This document shows positions 25,118 through 33,942 of a stretch of DNA of 64,000 nt, piece by piece. Both the position numbers and the translations under genes were made by a program. Position 1 is the first letter of the stretch; every line of letters begins with the position of its first letter. This DNA is from Trinickia sp. Y13 (GTDB lineage Bacteria; Pseudomonadota; Gammaproteobacteria; Burkholderiales; Burkholderiaceae). The notes under the pieces are model-generated. The model searched no databases. It saw only the letters and a list, made by a program, of their open reading frames with translations, and was not told the origin of the DNA. The stretch is taken from assembly GCF_029522115.1 (NCBI RefSeq), contig NZ_JAKWFK010000017.1, positions 1-64,000 on the forward strand, written 5' to 3'.

Positions 25118-25422
25118 GTCGGCTTTCCTTGTTGGGCTCGTATGGCGTTCGTAGCTGGACACGCAGTCACGGCGACGCGTCCGGAGGACATGGCTCGTCG
25201 ATGAGTCTTGAACGTGGACATCAAATTTGCTACTTTGAAAGCATCGGCGCAACGCCGACCTGAGCATTCGCACCTGAAGTGCTATGGCCCTCTGGGCCGT
25301 GGCTCCGTCCCCCATTTTATGAGAGGGTACGGAGTGAGGGTGCCATGAAACAGGCAAAGTGGCTCGGGCGGGTAAATCCACGTGGTTGCCTTGCAAGCGG
25401 ATGGCCCGCGAGCGTTCGGCTC
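25118..25422. other. intergenic stretch, no supported gene
   Basis: About 300 bp lie between the start of the DUF3644 gene and the end of the DUF6471-like gene. It should hold the promoter of the DUF3644 gene (minus strand). I see no gene, terminator hairpin or strong palindrome. Confidence 0.5.
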
Positions 25423-25683
25423 CTACATGATGCGGATGGACTTGACGTCCATCGCCGCCAGGCAGGCAAGCAGGAATGCCGCCGAGAACCTCTTTCGGTT
25501 GACCTTCCGGTTAATCTGGTCCGGCGACTCGTCAATCCCGTATTGCTCCAGCCGCCTCGCCAGCTCCTTATAGGTCAGGCGCCGCCGGTACATCTTCTCC
25601 ACTATCAGCTCCTTCGCCGTCTCCTCCCACGAGCCGTACACGTCCGTTTGAGACGCAGTCCTTTTGCGCGGCCGCTCGCCCAT
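25423..25683 (-). CDS. DUF6471-like small DNA-binding protein, divergent from the transposase
   Basis: This 86-residue basic protein reads MGERPRKRTASQTDVYGSW and contains a helix-turn-helix-like segment (TYKELARRLEQYGIDESPDQINRKVNRKRFS split over about residues 36-66), as in DUF6471 proteins. The start at 25681-25683 has AAGGGG upstream. It is divergent from tnsAB with a 136-bp shared promoter region, the usual arrangement of a repressor with the genes it controls, so a role in regulating transposition is plausible. No experimental function is known to me. Confidence 0.65.
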   Translation of the reverse strand: MGERPRKRTASQTDVYGSWEETAKELIVEKMYRRRLTYKELARRLEQYGIDESPDQINRKVNRKRFSAAFLLACLAAMDVKSIRIM

Positions 25684-25749
25684 CGTTGCCCCTTTGCCTT
25701 GAATTGGCCTCAGATTTTTGAGGAAGCGCGAATTCTCGCACACTTTAAT

Positions 25750-25765
25750 CGGTCGTTTATGACCG
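25750..25765. promoter_or_regulatory. short inverted repeat in the tnsAB promoter region
   Basis: CGGTC (25750-25754) and GACCG (25761-25765) form an inverted repeat with a 6-nt spacer, placed 55 bp upstream of tnsAB and 67 bp upstream of the divergent DUF6471-like gene. It could be an operator for that small protein. Five-base arms are short and could occur by chance. Confidence 0.3.
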
Positions 25766-25819
25766 GTCTGGTGCGCGCAGCACTACACGTTCTTTGTAAG
25801 CAATTTCTGTGAGGACGTA

Positions 25820-28531
25820 ATGCTGAACAAGGCACAACTGACCGACCTGTTCGACCATCTGGGCACGCCGCTCCCGGGCCGCAAGCTGGTCCAGGAGGCG
25901 CGCATCCACGCGCCCGTGCGCGATGTGGCCTCCCGGGGAGGCAATGTCATTACCTATGTGGCAAGCAGGAAGATGGCGCGCGAAATCGCCACGGAGAGCT
26001 ACGGCATCGAGTTCGCCGCCGCTATCGGGTTCGAATACGACGAACATGTGCTGGAGTTTTATCCGCAGCCGTGCAAGTTGCAGCTCACCCTGGTCGACGA
26101 CTCCACAGGTGAAATCCGTGCGATACATCACACGCCGGACTTTCTCGTCATTTCCAAGGACGGCATCACGCTCGAGGAATGGAAGTCCGAGGCAAAACTG
26201 ACCCGGCTGGCCGAAAAGTACCCCTATCGCTACCAGCGACATCCTGATGGGAACTGGTATTCGCCGCAAATCGAGGAGCAGCTCGCCGAACGCGGTATTC
26301 GGTACCGGATTCGTAGCGACACCGCGATTCCACGACGCCGCATCGAAAACCTGCAGCACCTCGCCGACTATTACCTCCCGGCGGCAGAACCGTGTCCCGA
26401 AGATGTTCTCGCTCGTCTCGATGCCGGCCCGAAGGAACATGGCGCGCTTTTCTTTTATGAGTTGCTCGAGCCGCCGTACGCGTTCAGCGCCGACCATGTG
26501 AACAAGGCCATCGCTGACCAACTCGTTGTGACGGACCTTGACCACGAGTCCCTACGCAATCCTCGACGCTTCCGAATCTATCGGGACAAAACGCTTCGCG
26601 AGTTCCTGTATGCCGAGTCACATCGCGCAACGCCGCCCGGCTACGAACGCTTCGCACTTCATATCGCCGTCGGCACGCAGTTCGAATTCGAAGGCCAGGA
26701 ACTGACCATCACGCTGGTCGGCGAAAAAAGCATGGTCTGCAATAGGCAGGACCAAACCACCATGGAGCTTCAGCGTGACTGGCTCCTTGCGGCTCATGAC
26801 AAAAATCGCATCCGGGTCCTCGAAGCAGCACCGCCCGCCGACCTCGGTCTGAGCCGGTATACCGAAGAAGAATACGCGGAAGCGCTTCGGCGCCAGACGC
26901 TACTCCAGTCCGAATCGGCAGTGGCGACTGTTTCCGCCAGGACATTGCGTCGCTGGAATGCTCGCCAGGCCGTCGCTCGAGCGAATGGCGACCATGAGAT
27001 TCTGGCTTTGGTACCGCACGTCAGTGCTCGCGGAAACCACGCGGCTCGGCTGAGTGAAGAGCAGATTGACATGATGGACCGGGTCATTGACGAGCACTGG
27101 CGAAACAACAGGGCCATCAACTACAAGACCTGCCATCGGCACCTGCTAGTGATGTGCGAACAAGAAAATGTGCCGGCGCCGTCATACCCAACCTTGATTG
27201 CACGCATCAAAGGGCAGACGACCAACCACGACATCCGGGTTCGCGAAGGCAAACGCTTGGCATACCAGAAAGACGCCTTCGTGGACGCCCTGCACTATCA
27301 CACGCCGATTCACGGTAGCCGACCGTTCCAGTATGTGCATATCGACCACACCGAACTGGACATCGAACTGATTTCCAGCCGCACGGGCAAGAACCTCGGC
27401 AGGCCGTGGCTATCGCTTGCCGTGGACGCGTATACCCGGCGCATCGTGGGCATATTCCTAACGTATGACCCGCCTTCATATCACTCGGTGATGATGGCGG
27501 TCCGCGACATGGTACGTCGCTTTCATCGGCTGCCTGAAATTATGGTCGTCGATAACGGCAGCGACTTTCGGTCTTCAGCATTCAAATCATTTCTCAAGGC
27601 AATGGGTTGCCATCTGCGTTTCCGTCCGTCCGGCAACCCGCGTCACGGTGCGGTGCTCGAACGAATGTTCGGCCGGCTGAACGTCGATTACATACACGGT
27701 CTCGCGGGCAACACGAAGGCCACAAAGCAAGTCCGCATGGTGTCCGGTTCGCATCTACCCAAGAACCTCGCCGAGTGGACGCTCGAACCAATGTATTACG
27801 GCATTGAACACTGGGCTACGGATTTCTATGACCAGCAACAGCATCCCGTCCTCGGCGAATCGCCGCGTGAGGCGTTTCAGCGTGGCCTTCGTGAAAGCGG
27901 CTCGCGCGAGCACCTGCATATCCAGTTCAACAGGGACTTCCTGATTGCGACATGCCCCCCGGTTGACCGGGAAGGACTGCGACAAATTCATCCGCAGCGC
28001 GGCGTAAAGGTGAACGAGCGGCTCTATCACCACCCCGCATTCCGGTCTTATCAAGTCGCCGGTCAACGGCTTCCCGTCAGGTATGACCCGTGGGATGCAT
28101 CGTCCGTCTATGTACGGATAAAGGACCAATGGATTCAAGCGGTCTGCCCGAGCTTGAGCGGTCTTGGCCAGCTAACCGAAAACGAGAGGAAAGCACTGAC
28201 CCAAGAATACGACCGACGCTACCGCACATCGGTCGCTGACGAGCAGGACGCGCAGCGCCTTAAGGAGTTCATGCGCACCTTCACGCCAGAAGGCGCGATG
28301 GCTGTTGCTCTCGAACGCCAGGCGGAAAACAAGTCGCTTTATAACAGTTTGCAGTTCGCGAGCATCGCCCCCGTTGCTCCTCTAAATCGATTTAGCCTCA
28401 TCGAGGAAACATCCAGCGCTGCCGAATCGCCGGCAGAGACAAGGTCATCAACGACATCAACAAACAATCCGGTCCAATCGCCGCCCGAGGCAGCGGCGTG
28501 GGACGACATTCCTGACCTTGACACTTTTTGA
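25820..28531 (+). CDS. tnsAB: fused TnsA-TnsB transposase of a Tn7-like element
   Basis: This 903-residue protein joins the two catalytic subunits of a Tn7-type transposase. The N-terminal ~220 residues are TnsA-like, with E59 or E64 (ATESYGIEF), D107 (HHTPDFLV) and E124-x-K126 (WKSEAKL) as a PD-(D/E)xK endonuclease site. The remainder is TnsB, with helix-turn-helix DNA-binding regions and an rve integrase core carrying D509 (YVHIDHTEL), D578 (MVVDNGSDF) and E614 (HGAVLERMFG), 35 residues after the second aspartate as in DDE(35) enzymes. TnsA cuts the 5' ends and TnsB cuts and joins the 3' ends, so this element should move by cut and paste. A GAGGAC ribosome-binding site precedes the ATG. The C-terminal ~60 residues are Ser/Thr-rich, the part that contacts TnsC in relatives. 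Confidence 0.9.
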   Translation: MLNKAQLTDLFDHLGTPLPGRKLVQEARIHAPVRDVASRGGNVITYVASRKMAREIATESYGIEFAAAIGFEYDEHVLEFYPQPCKLQLTLVDDSTGEIRAIHHTPDFLVISKDGITLEEWKSEAKLTRLAEKYPYRYQRHPDGNWYSPQIEEQLAERGIRYRIRSDTAIPRRRIENLQHLADYYLPAAEPCPEDVLARLDAGPKEHGALFFYELLEPPYAFSADHVNKAIADQLVVTDLDHESLRNPRRFRIYRDKTLREFLYAESHRATPPGYERFALHIAVGTQFEFEGQELTITLVGEKSMVCNRQDQTTMELQRDWLLAAHDKNRIRVLEAAPPADLGLSRYTEEEYAEALRRQTLLQSESAVATVSARTLRRWNARQAVARANGDHEILALVPHVSARGNHAARLSEEQIDMMDRVIDEHWRNNRAINYKTCHRHLLVMCEQENVPAPSYPTLIARIKGQTTNHDIRVREGKRLAYQKDAFVDALHYHTPIHGSRPFQYVHIDHTELDIELISSRTGKNLGRPWLSLAVDAYTRRIVGIFLTYDPPSYHSVMMAVRDMVRRFHRLPEIMVVDNGSDFRSSAFKSFLKAMGCHLRFRPSGNPRHGAVLERMFGRLNVDYIHGLAGNTKATKQVRMVSGSHLPKNLAEWTLEPMYYGIEHWATDFYDQQQHPVLGESPREAFQRGLRESGSREHLHIQFNRDFLIATCPPVDREGLRQIHPQRGVKVNERLYHHPAFRSYQVAGQRLPVRYDPWDASSVYVRIKDQWIQAVCPSLSGLGQLTENERKALTQEYDRRYRTSVADEQDAQRLKEFMRTFTPEGAMAVALERQAENKSLYNSLQFASIAPVAPLNRFSLIEETSSAAESPAETRSSTTSTNNPVQSPPEAAAWDDIPDLDTF

Positions 28532-28539
28532 GGTGATTC

Positions 28540-29580
28540 ATGCAACAAAAACATTCCGCCCCGCTCTCGCCTGTACCAAATTCGGCCAGCGCTCTGCTCG
28601 GCAAGCGCATCAGACACCCGCGCATTGCACAGGTCATGTCTGAACTGGAGACCCTGATTTACCCCGGCAGCCAGGACAGCACCCTCCTCGTTTGTGGTCC
28701 GACGGGAGCGGGCAAGACCACGCTGGCCAAGTACATGGTCGAGGCGGCGGTCGAACGCGCCGCCGCGGACATGGAGGCGAACGCCGGCACGATTCCGGCC
28801 CTCTTCGTCGAAGCACCGGCCTCTGGCGAGAACGATTTCTCGTGGAGACTTTTCTATCGCCAGATTCTCTCCCAACTCGGTGACGACCTCGACTCGCCGA
28901 AAGCGGCCTATGGCATCGACGCCCAATCGGGACGCATGGTGCGGCCGCGCGGTGCCAGTGGCAACAGTCTCGCGGCATTACGGACGGCCGTCGAGCGCTC
29001 GCTGCGCGAGCGGAAAGTCCAATTCCTCGTCATCGACGAAGCTGCCCACATCATTCACCAGACGCGCGGCAGTTCCAAGCTGGAGATTCAGCTCGATACG
29101 CTGAAGTCCCTGGTGAATCAATGCGGCACGCAGATGGTGTTGGTCGGCTCCTACGACCTTTACCGGCTTATGTCGCTGTCTGGTCAGCTCGCCAGACGCT
29201 CGCATGTCCTCCATTTCGAACGTTATCGGCAGGACCGCCCCGAAGACGTTCGCGCATTCATCGCCTGCATCCAGGCATTCGAAAAGATGCTGCCCGCGCT
29301 GTGGGGCGGCGAGTTGACGCGTTACGCGGAGGCGCTTCATGAAAACACGCTGGGTTGCATCGGCACGCTGAGCAGCGTGCTTGTCCGAGCCGCTCGACTG
29401 GCCGATGCCGACGGTCGTTGGTCAACCGATGCGCTACGGCGCGCGTTGCTAACGGAGGCGCAGCGCGACCGGATTCTCACCGAAATCCTCGAGGGCGAGG
29501 AGGCCATCAATCCCGGCCTCACCCGCATCATGCCCACCCAGCGGCGGCAGGCATCGACCAGCAGAAGGAGCGCAGCATGA
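28540..29580 (+). CDS. tnsC: TnsC-type AAA+ transposition regulator
   Basis: This 346-residue ATPase has Walker A GPTGAGKTT (53-61) and Walker B FLVIDEAAH with D166 and E167. A sensor-type segment follows (TQMVLVGSYDLYRLM). TnsC forms ATP-dependent filaments on target DNA that link the target selector (TniQ/TnsD) to the transposase and enforce target immunity. The start is 8 nt after tnsAB with a near-perfect ribosome-binding site (GAGGTGATT). The stop overlaps the tniQ start by ATGA. Confidence 0.9.
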   Translation: MQQKHSAPLSPVPNSASALLGKRIRHPRIAQVMSELETLIYPGSQDSTLLVCGPTGAGKTTLAKYMVEAAVERAAADMEANAGTIPALFVEAPASGENDFSWRLFYRQILSQLGDDLDSPKAAYGIDAQSGRMVRPRGASGNSLAALRTAVERSLRERKVQFLVIDEAAHIIHQTRGSSKLEIQLDTLKSLVNQCGTQMVLVGSYDLYRLMSLSGQLARRSHVLHFERYRQDRPEDVRAFIACIQAFEKMLPALWGGELTRYAEALHENTLGCIGTLSSVLVRAARLADADGRWSTDALRRALLTEAQRDRILTEILEGEEAINPGLTRIMPTQRRQASTSRRSAA

Positions 29581-30875
29581 GCTATTCGATTTCGAATCCG
29601 CGCTCGACGCTGCACGCTCTGGCGCCCATCGGCCTCGCCACGCCAGAGGTCGAGAGCCTGCTCAGCTACTTTTGCCGGCTGGCCGTATCGCATAGCGTGT
29701 CCGTCGCAGCGCTTTGCAGGCAAGTCGCCGGGACCGTTGGCTGGGAGCTTTCCGAGAAACACGAATGGCACGTGGGAAACATTGGCGGCATCGGAGACGC
29801 GGCGAGCAACTGGTCGGCCGCGCTCTCTGCCCTGACGAGCGTCGAGCGGCTCGACCGACTCACGCTGTTGCCGTGGCGTAACGTTATCGCCCAGACGAGC
29901 CTCGCGGCGACGCGGTCGCGCTGGTGTCCAGCGTGTTTTGCCGAAGATAAGGAAAGCGGCAAAACGCCGTATTTCCGCCTGGCATGGGACGTGGGTGCGG
30001 TGACCGTGTGCGCAAGACACAAGGCCGAATTGGTGCATATCTGCCCGGATTGCGGCCGCCCCGACGCGCGACACAAGTCCGCGTACGTTGTGCCCGGCTG
30101 GTGCGCGCACTGCGGCGCCTTTCTCGGAGACGGAGAGCCGCCTCCTGCTGCTACGCCAGAAGAGCTTTGGAAGGCAACCCAGGTCGGGGCGATGCTGAAG
30201 GCGCAAGGGTCTCTCGAAACGCCCCCAACCCGGCAGGCAATGCTAGACGCGATACAAACGCTCGTCACCAGGCTAGACAACGGGAAAGGGGCGCTCTTCG
30301 CTCGGCGTGTGGGCCTGAGCAAGACAACGGTTCACTATTGGCTGAAGCAGGCGGGGGCCCCTGCATTGCCGGCGCATCTGCGCATCGCCTCACAGACAGG
30401 ATTGGCACTGCCACAGTTGCTCATGGGCGATTTAATCGGCTGGGCTCCGTGTTCGGCGGAAATGCACCAGCTGGCACTGCTGTTTCCGGACGAAACAAAA
30501 CGTGCGGCGGCTCGCGCAATTGACTGGGATAACGTTCGTGCTGAACTGCGGACATTCAGCAAGCTACCGTCAATCATCAGCGTGTCCGAAGCCGCACGCA
30601 GGCTCGACGTCGACGCCCGACTGCTCTATCAACACGCGAACAAGGAAGCGCGCGTTTTGGCCGAGCGCTGGACGCAATACATGCAGCGCCGAAAACAACG
30701 AAGCGTCGACAATGCTCGCACCGTCATCGAAGCCGCGTGCAGGGATATCCTCGCCGACGGCAAGGCAATCAACCTACGGGAGCTAGATGCCCGGGTACCG
30801 AAGGAGGTCCTGGGCAGCATCCGAGGTGTCATCGACGTCCTACAGGAGGTCAAGGAGACGCTCGGCGTAAGCTAA
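29577..30875 (+). CDS. tniQ: TniQ/TnsD-family target-site selector
   Basis: This 432-residue protein starts at the ATG overlapping the tnsC stop, with GAAGGAG upstream. The N-terminal TniQ domain (PEVESLLSYFCRLAVSHSVS) is followed by zinc-binding clusters (WCPACF, about residue 119; CARHKAEL; CPDCGR; WCAHCG), as in TnsD. The C-terminal ~230 residues contain several helix-turn-helix-like units (VGLSKTTVHYWLKQAG; SEAARRLDVDARLLYQHA), consistent with sequence-specific binding to an attachment site. The C-terminal extension and the absence of cas genes make a TnsD-like, DNA-reading role more likely than a CRISPR-partner role. The element sits at a tRNA, so the tRNA gene is the likely target; this is inference. 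Confidence 0.85.
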   Translation: MSYSISNPRSTLHALAPIGLATPEVESLLSYFCRLAVSHSVSVAALCRQVAGTVGWELSEKHEWHVGNIGGIGDAASNWSAALSALTSVERLDRLTLLPWRNVIAQTSLAATRSRWCPACFAEDKESGKTPYFRLAWDVGAVTVCARHKAELVHICPDCGRPDARHKSAYVVPGWCAHCGAFLGDGEPPPAATPEELWKATQVGAMLKAQGSLETPPTRQAMLDAIQTLVTRLDNGKGALFARRVGLSKTTVHYWLKQAGAPALPAHLRIASQTGLALPQLLMGDLIGWAPCSAEMHQLALLFPDETKRAAARAIDWDNVRAELRTFSKLPSIISVSEAARRLDVDARLLYQHANKEARVLAERWTQYMQRRKQRSVDNARTVIEAACRDILADGKAINLRELDARVPKEVLGSIRGVIDVLQEVKETLGVS

Positions 30876-30900
30876 TCGACCAGCCCCCCATCCACCAATG

Positions 30901-30928
30901 AAAAAGCCGGCCTACGCGCCGGCTTTTT
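30901..30928. terminator. rho-independent terminator after tniQ
   Basis: AAAAAGCCGGC (30901-30911) pairs perfectly with GCCGGCTTTTT (30918-30928) around a 6-nt loop, giving a bidirectional terminator 25 nt after the tniQ stop. A second GC-rich hairpin (30938-30954, seven base pairs around TCC) follows without a strong T-run. It would end transcription of tnsAB-tnsC-tniQ and shield the element from transcription arriving from the tRNA side. Confidence 0.85.
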
Positions 30929-30987
30929 CGTATCTACGCCCCGCTCCGCGGGGCAAAACCTTTGACCCTAGCACCGTTACCCGATAA

Positions 30988-31079
30988 AGCAAAACGTGTC
31001 CCATCGGGAAATCAAGCATAACCTGTCCAAGTGGCCACTTTATGCTTAACGGCATAACGTCCTGGACGTTGACGGTACA
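30988..31079. repeat. putative tRNA-proximal end of the Tn7-like transposon
   Basis: Degenerate repeats at about 27-bp spacing mark this segment: AGCAAAAC (30988), AGCATAAC (31015) and TGCTTAAC (31043), and TGTCC at 30997 and 31024. This resembles the arrays of TnsB-binding sites at Tn7-family ends. It also holds two perfect palindromes, AGTGGCCACT (31030-31039) and AACGTCCTGGACGTT (31056-31070). The last bases, ...GGTACA at 31079, read TGTACC from the outside, and Tn7-type elements start with TGT. The next 5 bp (31080-31084) would be one copy of a target-site duplication, and the tRNA begins immediately after. The matching left end is outside the window, so this is inferred. Confidence 0.5.
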
Positions 31080-31084
31080 ACGAT

Positions 31085-31172
31085 TGGTGGGCCGGGTGGG
31101 AGTCGAACCCACGGTGTCCTTTCGGAGGCGGATTATGAGTCCGCTGCCTGCAACCAGCACGGCGTCCGGCCC
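31085..31172 (-). tRNA. tRNA with CAU anticodon and a long (class II) variable arm
   Basis: Read on the minus strand, 88 nt fold as a tRNA. The acceptor is GGGCCGG with CCGGCCC, discriminator A, then encoded CCA. A 3-bp D stem (GCC/GGC) carries a GG in its loop. The anticodon stem GCGGA/TCCGC has loop CTCATAA (anticodon CAU), and the T stem GTGGG/CCCAC has loop TTCGACT. Between anticodon and T stems are 15 nt (CTCCGAAAGGACACC) forming a small TCC/GGA hairpin. CAU belongs to Met, fMet or Ile2 tRNAs, which normally have short variable loops, and position 8 is A instead of U. The amino-acid identity is therefore uncertain. Its 3' end touches the putative transposon insertion point. Confidence 0.8.
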
Positions 31173-31482
31173 ATCGCACACTGTTGAATGCTTCGCTTGC
31201 GTGTGGCGAAACTGCATGCCCGCGATTTCGACTGCACGGCGACTACATCGCGGAAAGATTGCGAGTCTATCGGCTAATGCAGCCGCGTGCAAATCCGAAA
31301 AACCAAATAGACGCGAATCGACTGTCGGTTCAACGAACAAGGTCACACCACGCCGCCCGCGACGGAAGCCGACATGCCAGATTTGACCGCCAGCACCCGG
31401 CCGGTGACCCGCCGCCCACAAAAAAGCCCAGCGCTTGCGCACCGGGCTTTTTGCCAAACCGACCTCATCGACCACTCCGAAA
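31173..31482. other. intergenic region between the tRNA and rpoD
   Basis: No gene is supported here. The region holds the rpoD terminator (31421-31452) and should hold the promoter of the tRNA, transcribed leftward. I see no clear -35/-10 pair upstream of the tRNA, so it may have a weak or atypical promoter. Confidence 0.5.
31421..31452 (-). terminator. rho-independent terminator of rpoD
   Basis: AAAAAGCCC (31421-31429) pairs with GGGCTTTTT (31444-31452) around a 14-nt loop rich in GC that can extend the stem. Placed 31 nt past the rpoD stop on the minus strand, it should end the dnaG-rpoD transcripts before the tRNA. Confidence 0.8.
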
Positions 31483-33942
31483 TCAGTTCCCTTCGAGGAA
31501 CGACTTCAGCTTATCCGACCGGCTCGGGTGACGCAGCTTGCGCAGCGCCTTGGCTTCGATCTGACGGATCCGTTCACGCGTCACGTCGAACTGCTTGCCC
31601 ACTTCCTCGAGCGTGTGATCCGTGCTCATTTCGATGCCGAAACGCATCCGCAACACCTTCGCTTCGCGCGGCGTCAACGAATCGAGCACATCCTTCACGA
31701 CATCGCGCATGCTGGCATGCAACGCGGCGTCGGCCGGCGCCACCGTGTTCGTATCCTCGATGAAGTCGCCCAGATGCGAATCGTCGTCGTCGCCGATCGG
31801 CGTTTCCATGGAGATCGGCTCCTTCGCGATCTTCATGATCTTGCGGATCTTGTCCTCCGGCATTTCCATCTTTTCCGCGAGCGTCGCCGGATCGGGTTCC
31901 AGCCCCGTCTCCTGCAGAATCTGCCGCGAAATACGGTTCATCTTGTTGATCGTCTCGATCATGTGAACCGGAATCCGGATCGTGCGCGCCTGGTCGGCAA
32001 TCGAACGCGTAATGGCCTGGCGAATCCACCACGTGGCGTACGTCGAAAACTTATAACCGCGGCGGTATTCGAACTTGTCCACGGCCTTCATCAACCCGAT
32101 GTTGCCTTCCTGAATCAAATCGAGGAATTGCAAACCACGGTTCGTGTACTTCTTCGCAATCGAAATCACGAGACGCAAGTTGGCCTCGGTCATCTCGCGC
32201 TTGGCCTGACGCGCCTTCAATTCGCCCGCCGCCATCTGGCGGTTCGTTTCCTTCAAATCCTTCAGCGGCAACACCACGCGCGCTTGCAAATCGAGCAAAC
32301 GCTGCTGCTGCTCGCGGATAGCAGGAATGTTGCGCGACAGAATCGCACTGTACGGATGCCCCTCGGCCACGATCTTCTCGGCCCACTCGAGATCGGTCTC
32401 GCTGCCCGGGAAACGCGCGATGAATTCGGCGCGCGGCATGCCGCACTTGTCGACGACGATATGCAAAATCTGACGCTCGACTTGACGCACTTCGTCCACT
32501 TGCGCGCGCAACGTATCGCACAGCCGCTCGACCGTGCGCGCCGTGAAGCGAATCGACATCAGTTCGTTCTGAATCGTCTCTTGCGCCTTCAAGTACGACT
32601 TCGACTTGTAGCCTTCCTTCTCGAACGCACGACGCATCTTGTCGAACCATTCGCTGATCAACGCGAATTTCTCGAGCGAGACACGCTTGAGGGCTTCGAG
32701 TTGCGCCGCGTTGGCCGTGGCCTGCGCGGTGCCGTCGTCGTCCTCTTCTTCCTCTTCTTCCTCTTCCTCTTCTTCCTCGGCTTCGTTCTCGATCGCTTCC
32801 GCTTCTTGCGGCGAGAAACCGTCCGCGTCTTCGGCGTTCGGATCGATGAGGCCATCGACGAGTTCGTCGATACGCGTTTCCTCGTTCGCAACGCGCTCGG
32901 CCATCGCGAGGATGTCCGCGATCGTCGTCGGACACGCCGAAATCGCCATCACCATGTGCTTGAGGCCGTCCTCGATGCGCTTCGCGATCTCGATTTCGCC
33001 TTCGCGCGTAAGCAGCTCGACCGTGCCCATCTCACGCATGTACATACGGACCGGGTCGGTCGTGCGGCCGAATTCGGAATCGACCGTCGACAACGCGACT
33101 TCCGCTTCCTCTTCGACTTCGTCGTCCGACGAGGCGGCCGGAGCGTTGTCGTTGAGCAGCAGCGTTTCCGCATCGGGCGCCTGCTCGTAGACAGCCACGC
33201 CCATGTCGTTGAACGTGCTGATGATGCCTTCGATCGCCTCGGTCTCGGCGAAGTTGTCGGGCAGGTGGTCGTTGATTTCCGCGTACGTCAAAAAGCCGCG
33301 CTCTTTACCGAGCTTGATCAGCGCGCGCAGCTTCGAGCGGCGCTCTTCGAGCTCCTCCGCCGTGCCGGGCTGACTCGACGCAAACGCGTCCTTCAACAGC
33401 GCCTTTTCCTTCGCGCGGCGATCGCGCGCCTTGGCCTTTTCGCCCTTGGCCGGAGCAGCTTGCTGCTCTTCGCCTTGGGTTGCGTCGTCATCGACGGATA
33501 CTTCGTTCAGCTTTTTCGTCATGGAGTTCGCCGTACCGGCTATAGTCTCGACTCGCGGCTGCTGGACTTCAGCCGGTTGCACCGTGGATACCTGGGTTTC
33601 GCGCACTGCCGAATCGTCCGGCGTGGCAGCCGCGCCCCCTGCGCTTTTCGAACCGGATCGCCTTGCGGCGGCGGCTCTCGTCTCCGGCTTGGCGGACGCT
33701 CGTGCCGCCTTGGTCATGTCGGCGGCTGCCGCCGAAGTTCGTACAGCCCCCGAGCCCGCCGGCTTCTTGCCGGCCCGCTCCGCTGCACTTGCAGCCGTTG
33801 TCTTACGGACAGAAACGATCGCCGATCTTGCAGAGACTTCCTCGCGCGCCGGCCGCACCGCACGCTGGCTCGAGCCCTGGGCCTTGCCCTTGCTCGTCCC
33901 CGTCGCGCCTCTCGCAGCCTTGGAGCCCGTAGTCTTTGCCAT
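31483..33942 (-). CDS. rpoD: primary sigma factor RpoD (sigma-70)
   Basis: This 819-residue housekeeping sigma factor directs RNA polymerase to -35/-10 promoters. After a long Lys/Ala-rich N-terminal extension (about 1-190) come region 1.1 ([19 protein letters not shown]), region 1.2 ([17 protein letters not shown]), a non-conserved insert with a run of glutamates, regions 2.1-2.4 ([57 protein letters not shown]), region 3 and region 4 ([20 protein letters not shown]). It is longer than the E. coli protein (613 residues), mainly through the N-terminus and the acidic insert, as is common in Burkholderiaceae. It follows dnaG by 95 nt in the classical rpsU-dnaG-rpoD arrangement. Confidence 0.98.
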   Translation of the reverse strand: MAKTTGSKAARGATGTSKGKAQGSSQRAVRPAREEVSARSAIVSVRKTTAASAAERAGKKPAGSGAVRTSAAAADMTKAARASAKPETRAAAARRSGSKSAGGAAATPDDSAVRETQVSTVQPAEVQQPRVETIAGTANSMTKKLNEVSVDDDATQGEEQQAAPAKGEKAKARDRRAKEKALLKDAFASSQPGTAEELEERRSKLRALIKLGKERGFLTYAEINDHLPDNFAETEAIEGIISTFNDMGVAVYEQAPDAETLLLNDNAPAASSDDEVEEEAEVALSTVDSEFGRTTDPVRMYMREMGTVELLTREGEIEIAKRIEDGLKHMVMAISACPTTIADILAMAERVANEETRIDELVDGLIDPNAEDADGFSPQEAEAIENEAEEEEEEEEEEEEDDDGTAQATANAAQLEALKRVSLEKFALISEWFDKMRRAFEKEGYKSKSYLKAQETIQNELMSIRFTARTVERLCDTLRAQVDEVRQVERQILHIVVDKCGMPRAEFIARFPGSETDLEWAEKIVAEGHPYSAILSRNIPAIREQQQRLLDLQARVVLPLKDLKETNRQMAAGELKARQAKREMTEANLRLVISIAKKYTNRGLQFLDLIQEGNIGLMKAVDKFEYRRGYKFSTYATWWIRQAITRSIADQARTIRIPVHMIETINKMNRISRQILQETGLEPDPATLAEKMEMPEDKIRKIMKIAKEPISMETPIGDDDDSHLGDFIEDTNTVAPADAALHASMRDVVKDVLDSLTPREAKVLRMRFGIEMSTDHTLEEVGKQFDVTRERIRQIEAKALRKLRHPSRSDKLKSFLEGN

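Larger units (their letters stand above)
1..31079. mobile_element. Tn7-like transposon (defence island), left end not in window
   Basis: The TnsAB, TnsC and TniQ genes lie against a tRNA gene at one side of a ~31-kb block of accessory genes with defence functions (CBASS, type I restriction, a HEPN-type protein), a plasmid-type initiator and unknown genes. The right boundary at 31079 is supported by the repeat-rich end and the abrupt change to conserved rpoD-region chromosome. I could not find a matching repeat array further left, so the left boundary here is only the window edge. The IS3 fragment at 1-288 may be nested in, or outside, the element. Parts of the left cargo could belong to another element. 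Confidence 0.55.

Noticed and set aside
25820-30875. CRISPR-associated transposon (CAST)
   Set aside because: No cas genes or repeats lie in the window, and TniQ has a long TnsD-like C-terminus. Cas genes further left cannot be excluded.
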